37,240 bases of DNA, taken from a virus. Position 1 is the stretch's first letter. Each line of letters begins with the position of its first letter. Under the pieces are notes generated by a model. That model made no database searches. It was not told the origin of the DNA and worked only from the letters and a program-made list of their open reading frames with translations. The stretch covers positions 1-37,240 of IMG/VR virus record IMGVR_UViG_3300042430_000602. The stretch is one strand, 5' to 3'. The position numbers and the translations under genes are program-made. Below are positions 32,601 through 37,240 of the stretch, piece by piece.

Positions 32601-35145
32601 TGGTTATACAACTTTATATAATAATGTTTCTGGAAATAGTAATACCGCTATAGGATATAATTCATTATTCGCTAATACTACTGGTAGTAATAATACCGTT
32701 GTTGGTTTTCAAGCTTTGCTTAATAATACTGTAAGTAATAACAGTGCGTTTGGTTACAAAGCATTAAATGCTAATACAATTGGTGAATTTAACAGTGCAT
32801 TTGGTAAAGAAGCTTTAAGAAATAACACAATAGGTACTAGGAACAGTGCATTTGGTCTTCAAGCGTTGATGTATACTACAACAGCTAGTAGTAATAGTGC
32901 GTTTGGTTATGGCTCTTTAAAAACAAATACAATAGGTAATGGTAATAGTGCTTTTGGTCGTGGTTCATTACAAAACAATACAACTGGTTCAAATAATACA
33001 GCATTTGGTATGTATGCACTTATAAATAATACAACGGGTATTAGTAATAGTGCGTTTGGTCGTTCATCGTTATTATTTAATACTTTTGGTAATTATAATA
33101 CAGCTTTTGGACAACAATCATTACAAGCAAATACAACAGGCAGTAATAATACCGCAATTGGTACATATTCATTATACGCTAATACAACTGGTATATACAA
33201 TACCGCTGTAGGTTTTTCATCTTTATTATCTAATACAATTGGTTTATATAATACCGCAGTTGGTTATCAAGCACTAAATCTTAATACCACAGGTAATGGT
33301 AATAGCGCATTTGGCACTAGCGCTTTAGAAAGAAATACAATTGGCGCAAATAATAATGCATTTGGTTTTCAAGCTTTAATATTTAATACAACAGGCGTTA
33401 ATAATAGTGCGTTTGGTAAATACGCTTTAAGAACTAATACTACAGGTAGTAACAATAGTGCATTTGGCACATATGCAATGTCTGCTAATACAACTGGTGA
33501 TTTAAATACAGCAGTTGGACGTAGTGCTTTAACAAACAATACATTTGGTAGATATAATACCGCAGTTGGACATGCGTCTTTATTAAATAACACAACAGGC
33601 GTAAGTAATAGTGCGTTTGGTTTATACGCTTTGAGAAATAACACAGGCGGTGTTCGCAATAACGCATTTGGTGTAGACTCTTTAAAGGCTAATACAATTG
33701 GTAATGACAATAATGCGTTTGGTTCTGCTGCTTTATTTGCTAATACGACAGGTAATAGAAACTGTGCATTTGGTAAATATGCTCTGGTAAATAACGTAGT
33801 TGGTAACAACAACAGTGCATTTGGTTATGCTGCTTTATCAGCTAATACAACAAACAATAACAGCGCTTTTGGTTATAAAGCATTAAATGCTAATACAACT
33901 GGTGTTTGTAATAGTGCATTCGGATATTATACATTAGCTAGAAATACAACGGGAAATTCAAACACTGCTGTTGGATTGCAAGCATTAAGGTGGAATACGA
34001 CTGGTATAAGAAATGTAGCAATGGGTCACAATGCAATGCCTTTTAACACAATTGGCAATTATAATTGTTCATTTGGTACATATGCATTATTTACAAATAC
34101 AACCGGATCGTCCAACACAGCAATTGGTCATAATTCGATGAATGCAAATTCAACAGGTACTAGTAATAGTGCGTTGGGTGATACTTCTGGATATGATATT
34201 ACAACAGGAACCGCAAACACAATAATTGGTTATAACACTGGTCGTGGTATTACCACAGGCAACTACAACACAATCTTAGGCGCAAACGTCACAGGATTAA
34301 GTGCCACAATTGCCAATAACATTATAATCTCTGACGGCCAAGGTAATAGAAGAATAAATGTTGATAGTAGTGGTAATGTTGGTATAGGTACAACAAGTCC
34401 GTCACTAAAGTTAGATGTTAGAGGAGCTTTTAATATTGGCGGGGGTAGTGAAGGAATTAGATTAGGAGATGTAGGAGATAATGCTTCTTACGATAACGTA
34501 AAATTATATTACACTGGATATAATTCTGGAAATCCTAGAATTTATTTAACTCCAAGGACTCAACCTGGAAGTGGAACAGTAAATACATATTTTCATTTAT
34601 TATCAAATACAGCAGGTGGTCCTGGCGCTAATACTATTGGGCTTCTTGTTGATGGTAATGTTGGTATAGGTACAACAAGTCCTTCACAAAAACTACACGT
34701 TGTCGGAACAGCTTATTCTGATACAGATTTTCGCGCTCCTATATTTTATGACAGTAACGACACTGCTTATTATGTTGATCCTGCTAGTACAAGTGTTTTA
34801 AATGCAGTAAGAACAAGAAACACATATGGCGAAAGAGTAACAGTAACAGCGGCATCATCTACAACAATTGATACTCAGTATAATTTAACAGAATTAACTC
34901 TCGCCGCAACAATAACAACATTGACTTTATCAAATATTCAAGCAAGCAGTATTGTTCATATGTGGACAATTGTAACAGTTGGTGGTGGCGTTGGTTATTC
35001 AATAACTTGGCCCGCCGCAATAAAATGGCCGGGAGGCACTGCGCCAACTCTTACAACTGCAAGTTCTAAGCGAGATATTTATCAATTTGTTACTTATGAT
35101 GGCGGTACTAATATTTATGCAATTATCGTAGGTCAAAATCTATAA
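23683..35145 (+). CDS. Giant fibre/adhesin-like protein (3820 aa) with collagen-like and YadA-head-like repeats
   Basis: A short N-terminus (MSSYTAFQVRN) leads into 104 Gly-X-Y triplets (residues 12-323) and a linker of about 47 residues. About 186 copies of a 17-residue repeat follow (residues about 371-3540), with consensus N-[TSV]-A-[VFI]-G-x-x-[SA]-L-x-x-N-T-[TI]-G-x-x. This resembles the left-handed beta-roll head repeats of trimeric autotransporter adhesins. The C-terminal 280 residues carry two NVGIGTTSPS motifs, a FYDSNDTAYYVDP motif and a last domain with SITWPAAIKWPGGTAPTL, all known from phage tail fibres. No S74 endosialidase-type chaperone, signal peptide or membrane anchor is present, so a virion fibre is likelier than a host surface protein. 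Trimerisation is inferred. Confidence 0.85.
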   Translation: MSSYTAFQVRNGTSGTSGSSGVNGTSGFAGTSGTSGSSGTSGSSGSSGTSGSSGTSGSSGTSGSSGIDGTSGSSGTSGSSGTSGSSGTSGSSGTSGSSGTSGSSGTSGTSGSSGTSGSSGTSGTSGSSGTSGTSGSSGTSGTSGSSGTSGTSGSSGTSGSSGTSGTSGSSGTSGSSGTSGTSGSSGTSGTSGSSGTSGTSGSSGTSGSSGTSGTSGSSGTSGSSGTSGTSGSSGTSGTSGSSGTSGSSGTSGTSGSSGTSGSSGTSGTSGSSGTSGTSGSSGTSGTSGSSGTSGTSGSSGTSGSSGTSGTSGSSGTSGSSGTSANASGTTNTIAKFTSASALGDSNTTDVVHSLSINSVIVGRGTGNVASNTAVGNTALNANTTGVNNTAVGYYSLANNTIGNFNNAFGSYALYSNTTGSRNNAFGYRSLRSNTIGIDNNAFGYYALRANTTGNYNVAIGNRSLRFNTFGYSNTAVGKDTLYSNTTGKNNSAFGHNSLLYNTIGASNSAFGYSALNNNTTNNNSAFGFQALKANTTGFRNNAFGYNALRNNTSGAYNTAFGYRSLFSNVLGSHNVAIGSDALYSNTTNYNVAIGTNALSSNTIGTYNVAVGFYSLLSNTTGSSNNAFGFYSLRNNTIGANNSAFGYASLRFNTTGNYNSAFGFESLKTNTIGTANIAIGYSSLFSNTTGINNTSVGANSLYSNTIGTNNTAVGYGSLQNNITSGNNAFGYKALFANTTGYRNAAFGFAALQNNTIGTNNAAFGYQTLQTNTTGSNNTAVGLNSLFSNTIGARNSAFGSQALFANTTGVDNSAFGYVALNSNTTGTQNTAVGAYALANNTVGISNTAVGRSSLQINTLGVSNSAFGHYSLLYNTTGANNSAFGDAALQTNTIGVNSTAMGRSALKNSTASNNNAFGAYALLNNTTGTNNSAFGLNSMRFNTIGLNNTAFGGVSLYSNTTGNYNVAVGVSALVNNTIGSNNTAVGYTALQNNTTNNNTAVGYAALAANTTGASNVAVGLDSLANNTIASNNTAVGFRSLFTNTTGANNTAVGNQALRLNVIGSSNAAFGIYALYNNTTNNNNAFGYKALLNNTTGTGNTAIGNGSLQNNTIGNYNSAFGETALRYNTTGVKNTAVGVNALFNNTIGANNVSVGFQSMFYNTTGGNNSAFGYRALFVNTIGSFNSAFGYKSLYNNTTGISNSGFGFYSLFSNTTGINNSAFGLYALRGNTVGSSNTAVGRDALRLTTSGSNNTAVGYHALRNNTIGQQNSAFGIYTLRENTSGAANVAFGNYSLRSNSIGAANTAVGYQSLFSNVSGSNNSAFGYTSLYANTIGVENTAIGRSSLRNNTTGGYNTAVGRGSLFTNIVGSANVAVGVNALFYAVGNNNTAVGTNALFNNTANSNSAFGYTSLFANTTGASNSAFGMQALRYNTIGNSNSAFGVYSLYYNTTGSNNTAVGRQTLYSNTTGVNNSAIGAYALSQNTIGSANTAVGYQSGNSNTTGERNSYFGYQACNVGNASDTVGIGWRSLYSNTANYIVAVGRSALESNKTGASNVAVGYQALILNTSGSSNVAMGTQALYTNLIGNNNTAIGHLALYANTTNNNSAFGYKALFANTTGTNNVAVGLSSLSANTIGVSNTAFGTYALLSNTSGIYNIAIGTNSLRTSTFGYSNIAIGLNALYYNTTGGSNIAIGQQSLVLNSTGQKNIAIGYQSLHSVTSASNNVSVGYQSLYNNTTDNNTAVGHNALYSNTIGTANTATGLGTLQSNTTGSNNSAFGMQALRYNTTGSGNTSVGRAALFSNTIGTNNTTVGHNALYYNTTGVNNSAFGRYALINNITGASNVAVGVNALLSNTGGVNNTAVGQQALNSNTTGGKNTAVGLQSLYVNTVGSNNSAFGNYALYTNTTNNNTAFGYSALRYNTIGVNNVAVGMQALLYNTTGNGNTAVGLNSLLSNTIGKNNTAVGQQALTNNTTGIANSAFGYQSLSSNTVGVNNTSFGYKSLTANTIGYNNSAFGYKSLFANTTGTYNTAIGFGTLQTNTTGSFNSAFGHAALILNVGGSNNSAFGYFALFNNTVSNNSAFGFNALRENTTGVSNTAVGFQSLRYNTVGVNNVAIGTNALANNISGARNNAVGVNSLVNNTGGSDNNAFGYYALKANTTGYNNSAFGKTSLTSNTVGANNTAFGRNAIALNVNGNNNSAFGAYALVSNTTSSNSAFGYKALFANTTGYSSVAVGTAALQNNTIGSLNTAVGYGSLTANTTGSNNSAFGTYALNSNTIGIYNTALGRSALSVNIIGSANTAVGFQALEANTTSNNSAFGYKALAVNTTGHRNAAFGFKSLITNTSGNYNVAMGHQTLFSNTIGQFNIAIGDEALYKNTTGSRNTAVGRAALYNNTIGADNSAFGMYALLTNTTGVYNSAFGRAALQSNSSGSNNSAFGRQALNYNTVGGNNTAVGFNCMLANVSGNNNAAFGYNALYFNTTNNNSAFGSNALTANTTGYGNSAFGRDSLKGNTIGTSNSSFGNYALKYNTTGINNTAMGRSALGTNTRGSNNSAFGIYSLLLNTTGISNTAVGAYSLYYNTVGTRNTAVGYAALYANNSGGANSAFGLESLYSNTSGQFNTAVGFESLRQNATGGNNSAFGSYALRNNIAGGGNVAIGMGSLQTANANNNTSVGYSALNANTASANSAFGYKSLFANTTGTLNSAFGYKSLLANTIGQRNSAFGWGSLLNNTIGGFNSAFGYYALKSNTTGSYNTAFGNQALAVNTIGANNVAVGYQSLLSNTIGQSNTAVGTSALQSNTIGNNNTAVGLSALLSNTTGINNSAFGKGALQNNTIGTGNTAVGVASLFYNTIGGNNSAFGYSSLVSNTIGVNNVAVGFNSLYYNTTGSNNTAVGNGTLQANTIGEGNSAFGTNALLNNTTGNFNSAFGFYALKSNTVGIRNVAVGNRALVNNTAGQFNCAVGYESLAQNTVGNNNTSFGYTTLYNNVSGNSNTAIGYNSLFANTTGSNNTVVGFQALLNNTVSNNSAFGYKALNANTIGEFNSAFGKEALRNNTIGTRNSAFGLQALMYTTTASSNSAFGYGSLKTNTIGNGNSAFGRGSLQNNTTGSNNTAFGMYALINNTTGISNSAFGRSSLLFNTFGNYNTAFGQQSLQANTTGSNNTAIGTYSLYANTTGIYNTAVGFSSLLSNTIGLYNTAVGYQALNLNTTGNGNSAFGTSALERNTIGANNNAFGFQALIFNTTGVNNSAFGKYALRTNTTGSNNSAFGTYAMSANTTGDLNTAVGRSALTNNTFGRYNTAVGHASLLNNTTGVSNSAFGLYALRNNTGGVRNNAFGVDSLKANTIGNDNNAFGSAALFANTTGNRNCAFGKYALVNNVVGNNNSAFGYAALSANTTNNNSAFGYKALNANTTGVCNSAFGYYTLARNTTGNSNTAVGLQALRWNTTGIRNVAMGHNAMPFNTIGNYNCSFGTYALFTNTTGSSNTAIGHNSMNANSTGTSNSALGDTSGYDITTGTANTIIGYNTGRGITTGNYNTILGANVTGLSATIANNIIISDGQGNRRINVDSSGNVGIGTTSPSLKLDVRGAFNIGGGSEGIRLGDVGDNASYDNVKLYYTGYNSGNPRIYLTPRTQPGSGTVNTYFHLLSNTAGGPGANTIGLLVDGNVGIGTTSPSQKLHVVGTAYSDTDFRAPIFYDSNDTAYYVDPASTSVLNAVRTRNTYGERVTVTAASSTTIDTQYNLTELTLAATITTLTLSNIQASSIVHMWTIVTVGGGVGYSITWPAAIKWPGGTAPTLTTASSKRDIYQFVTYDGGTNIYAIIVGQNL
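23716..24651 (+). repeat. Second Gly-X-Y coding array (104 triplets)
   Basis: This array has exactly 312 codons of GTS/GSS triplets, apart from a few GVN, GFA and GID units near the start. Here Ser is mainly TCT or AGC/AGT and the blocks read GGTTCTTCTGGCACA. The array at 22232-23257 uses mostly TCA and GGAACATCAGG. The two arrays therefore expanded separately. Confidence 0.85.
24793..34302 (+). repeat. About 186 tandem 51-bp units coding a 17-residue beta-roll repeat
   Basis: The protein period is 17 residues (51 bp). Alternate units end NTTG and NTIG, giving a 34-residue superperiod over most of the array. The copy number is estimated from length divided by period. DNA copies differ at many third positions while the protein pattern holds, so the array is old or under selection. 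About 18 units lack the G of NT[TI]G and are one residue shorter. Confidence 0.85.
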
Positions 35146-35146
35146 T
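35141..35146 (+). promoter_or_regulatory. TATAAT overlapping the stop of the giant gene
   Basis: A TATAAT spans the TAA stop and lies 6 nt before the ATG at 35152. If it is a -10 box it would give a nearly leaderless message for the kelch-like gene. It could equally be chance in AT-rich DNA. Confidence 0.2.
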
Positions 35147-35151
35147 AACAT

Positions 35152-36111
35152 ATGATTAAATTTCTTGGCCCCAATAAAACACAAGTCGCTCCGATTGCTG
35201 CTGGTACTCAAGTTACTGGTTTTGGATCTGCATATTTTTTATTTGGAGATGTGACAGGAGGACAGAGCAATGTCGGTTATAATAGAACAATATCTTTTAG
35301 TACAGATAGTGAGTCCACAAGAAATGCGAATACTGGTCCAAGAATATCTCAAGGAGCAGGAGGTTTTAGTTCTACGAATATTTATCACATAAATGGTTAT
35401 AATTCTGGAATTGTTACAGTTAAAAACAAAATACTTGCGTCCAGTGACGTTCAATCTACCGCCACTATTTCTTTTACTGTAGAAAGAAGAGGCTCGACAA
35501 TTAATTTACCAACCATAGTAGCGTCTCGTTTTTATTTTATGGGTGGCTATAGCGACTCTCTTGGTCAATATAGAAGTGATACTACTTATATAACAACAGC
35601 AAGCGATACAGCAACAAATACGACTGCTATACCCGCTGCTAGACACGTTTCTATGGGATTATATGAAAGTAATAATGCTTATGTAATAGGTGGATATAAT
35701 AGTAGCGGTGCTAATACTAATACTATATATAAATACGTTATGACAAGTGATACAGCGTCTACTTTATCCGCTACTGACAGTGTATCAAATTCTCAGGGAT
35801 ATGCTTTTTCTAATTCATTATGGGGTTATAGAGCTAATGGAGCAAATGTTACAAGCGCTAGTAATATTAAATTAACTTTTTCAACAGAAACAGTATCTAC
35901 TGGATCTAATAGCCCAGAAGGTAGTTTGCAGTTGTTTCAAGGCGTATGTAGCGCGACGGCAACTGTTGGATATGTTTGGACTGGTTATAGAAATTATACA
36001 TTAAATCGCGCATATCATAAATTAACTTTTTCAACAGAAACTTGGAGTAATAATAGTTACACTACGGGTGATACAAATTCAGGTTGGATAAATGGCAGTA
36101 GCGGGGCATAA
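35152..36111 (+). CDS. Kelch-like beta-propeller tail protein
   Basis: This 319-residue protein is built of repeated beta segments of about 50 residues. The blades share [TKS]-[IL]-[ST]-F-ST-[ED] cores: RTISFSTDSEST, IKLTFSTETVS and HKLTFSTETWS. Gly-Gly-Tyr and Gly-Tyr turns (FMGGYSDS, VIGGYNSSG, INGYNSG) occur as in kelch repeats. Such propellers occur in phage tail and receptor-binding proteins. It has no enzyme signature. It lies 6 bp after the giant gene and 5 bp before the next gene, so it is part of the fibre operon and may be a fibre-tip or carbohydrate-binding component. Confidence 0.7.
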   Translation: MIKFLGPNKTQVAPIAAGTQVTGFGSAYFLFGDVTGGQSNVGYNRTISFSTDSESTRNANTGPRISQGAGGFSSTNIYHINGYNSGIVTVKNKILASSDVQSTATISFTVERRGSTINLPTIVASRFYFMGGYSDSLGQYRSDTTYITTASDTATNTTAIPAARHVSMGLYESNNAYVIGGYNSSGANTNTIYKYVMTSDTASTLSATDSVSNSQGYAFSNSLWGYRANGANVTSASNIKLTFSTETVSTGSNSPEGSLQLFQGVCSATATVGYVWTGYRNYTLNRAYHKLTFSTETWSNNSYTTGDTNSGWINGSSGA

Positions 36112-36116
36112 TATAT

Positions 36117-36719
36117 ATGGATAATTTACTAGATAACAAATTAAAAGAGTTCTCAAATAAGTTTGATTTGGGCGCAATTGATTTTTCTAAATACACTGCT
36201 GGTCGCACTTCTTTTCAATTAGAAAGGTTTGTCATGCAAGAACACGATTTGCCAGAACGTAAGTTTCTGCAATTAATGATGGAACTTAAATCTATGCGTG
36301 ATGGCTTTATTGGCGATTGTTTTGACATAGAAAAATTAAAAATAGAAATCAAACGTTTACAATTAAAAAACGATGAAATTGACAATCTAGAAGCTTGTAA
36401 GAAACAATATATTTTGCGCCAACATGAAGAAAATATGATTTTTAGAGAACGCGAAATCAAAACTATTGTTAAACTAATAAATAGTTTGCCGAAAATTTAT
36501 ACATACGATGAAATTGAAGCCGCCGAATCTCGTTATTGGGAATGTCGTTTGACTCGTCAAGCTTTTGAAGATATGGCGAGCGCACAGACTGGTATAAACC
36601 AAGGTAACATTCGCGCTAACATACAAGCAGGAACAACAATGGCTGGTAACTTATTAGATTTTAAACAATCATTATTAAATAACTTTATCAATCCGCAAAT
36701 AACTTATACCTCTAAATAA
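36117..36719 (+). CDS. Unknown helical coiled-coil protein (200 aa)
   Basis: This is mostly alpha-helical with a charged central coiled coil of about 80 residues (for example DIEKLKIEIKRLQLKNDEID, then NLEACKKQYILRQHEENMIF). It ends in an Asn/Gln/Ala-rich part with IRANIQAGTTMAGNLL. No family is recognised. Its place within the fibre operon suggests a fibre chaperone, connector or minor structural protein. The stop is two bases before the next ATG. It has no signal peptide, zinc motif or nucleotide-binding motif. Confidence 0.65.
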   Translation: MDNLLDNKLKEFSNKFDLGAIDFSKYTAGRTSFQLERFVMQEHDLPERKFLQLMMELKSMRDGFIGDCFDIEKLKIEIKRLQLKNDEIDNLEACKKQYILRQHEENMIFREREIKTIVKLINSLPKIYTYDEIEAAESRYWECRLTRQAFEDMASAQTGINQGNIRANIQAGTTMAGNLLDFKQSLLNNFINPQITYTSK

Positions 36720-36721
36720 TT

Positions 36722-37240
36722 ATGGATAAAAATTACGTTTTAGTAGTAAATAATCGAATAGTTTCTTCGCCAGCGGCGTTACCAAACAATTACAAAAATA
36801 TATCTAATTTATTTGCACTATCTGATGAGCAATTGGCTGATTTATCATGGTCTGGAAACGACGAAGGGTTCTGGGTTGTAAACAGCGATCCGCTTCCAAC
36901 GATTAATATACAACAAAAAATCGAAACATCTTATTCTTTAAACATTGAGAATAAAACTTGTCATGAATCTTTTACTGTAGTCAATGTGACTCCGTCCGAA
37001 GAAGAGATAAGAAAAAACAGAATAGAGACTAGCATAAGAATGATTCGCGATCAGTATTTAGTTATCACTGATTTCACTCAATTGCCTGATTCGCCGATAT
37101 CTGATGCCGCAAAACTTGATTTTAAAAACTTCAGACAACAATTGCGTACAATGTTAGATATCCCAGATGTTACTCAAGCGGTGTGGCCCACCATTCCGAC
37201 ATCCGCTCCAAATATAAGTATTCCTCCATTTCCTCCAATG
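36722..37240 (+). CDS. Tail fibre assembly chaperone-like protein, cut by the window end
   Basis: An ATG at 36722 opens a frame with no stop through the last base, giving at least 173 residues, so the gene is partial at its 3' end. It begins MDKNYVLVVNNRIVSSPAAL. Residues about 105-160 read RMIRDQYLVITDFTQLPDSP, then ISDAAKLDFKNFRQQLRTML, and then VWPTIP. This is the pattern of phage tail-assembly-chaperone-type proteins (R-x-x-L-x-x-TDW-x-x-LPDSP, then YR-x-x-LR, then WP-x-x-P). These small proteins help fold or attach fibres. The Pro/Ile-rich end (ISIPPFPPM) may open a further domain. Confidence 0.65.
   Translation, partial: MDKNYVLVVNNRIVSSPAALPNNYKNISNLFALSDEQLADLSWSGNDEGFWVVNSDPLPTINIQQKIETSYSLNIENKTCHESFTVVNVTPSEEEIRKNRIETSIRMIRDQYLVITDFTQLPDSPISDAAKLDFKNFRQQLRTMLDIPDVTQAVWPTIPTSAPNISIPPFPPM

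Noticed and set aside
28350-33812. Leftward frames of 60-150 residues antisense to the giant gene
   Set aside because: They show the same antisense Leu/Val/Pro-rich pattern repeated with the 51-bp period, which is expected from the repeat and not from independent genes.
24793-34302. CRISPR array or non-coding satellite in the 51-bp periodic region
   Set aside because: There are no constant repeats with unique spacers. The period is a multiple of three, the frame is open throughout, and variation falls largely on synonymous positions.
23683-35145. Giant gene as a bacterial surface adhesin from host DNA
   Set aside because: It lacks a signal peptide and membrane anchor, ends with phage-fibre motifs, and sits in the phage fibre operon with overlapping-style spacing.

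Overview
The window is a stretch of a low-GC tailed double-stranded DNA phage genome (Caudoviricetes). The basis is a contiguous head and packaging module: terminase large subunit, portal, a protease/scaffold fusion, a probable decoration protein and the major capsid protein. It is followed by very large fibre-like proteins. No tRNA, rRNA, integrase, CRISPR array or insertion sequence is visible. The host cannot be named. Start codons are preceded by AT-rich leaders rather than clear Shine-Dalgarno sequences, which would fit a Bacteroidota-type host but does not prove one.

Layout. (1) 1-600: a more GC-rich, leftward patch with two small genes of unknown function. (2) 600-908: a 300-bp gene-free junction with homopolymer runs, an almost G-free 180-nt stretch and short degenerate direct repeats. 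(3) 909-2077: an HNH/endonuclease VII-like protein and a short NAD-dependent sugar epimerase. (4) 2067-9622: a very AT-rich glycan-modification cassette. It holds a SAM methyltransferase, a GT-A/GT9 fusion, a 1234-residue four-domain enzyme (GT4 + GT2 + autotransporter-type O-heptosyltransferase with a four-cysteine finger + FkbM methyltransferase), a small unknown protein, and a GT4 glycosyltransferase on the opposite strand. (5) 9650-13545: PhoH ATPase, a zinc-ribbon protein, a sigma-factor-like protein with a cysteine-rich insert, a possible small terminase or coiled-coil protein, and a zinc-finger/ERCC4-type nuclease. (6) 13490-20924: the head module, closed by a strong GAAA-loop terminator. 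(7) 21013-21660: two small genes bounded by a second GAAA-loop terminator. (8) 21742-37240: a fibre module. It has a small beta-rich protein, a 517-residue collagen-like protein, a 3820-residue protein, a kelch-like protein, a coiled-coil protein and a tail-assembly-chaperone-like protein cut by the window end. The 3820-residue protein carries 104 Gly-X-Y triplets followed by about 186 copies of a 17-residue YadA-head-like repeat.

How the parts may work together (inference). The sigma-like protein may drive the head and fibre genes, several of which share a GTGTAA-containing AT-rich element 14-20 nt before the start codon. The most interesting possibility is that the phage glycosylates its own giant fibre. 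The cassette carries a domain resembling the Aah/TibC family, which in bacteria O-heptosylates repetitive autotransporter adhesins. The same window encodes a 9.5-kb, Ser/Thr/Asn-rich beta-roll repeat protein that looks like a phage version of such an adhesin.
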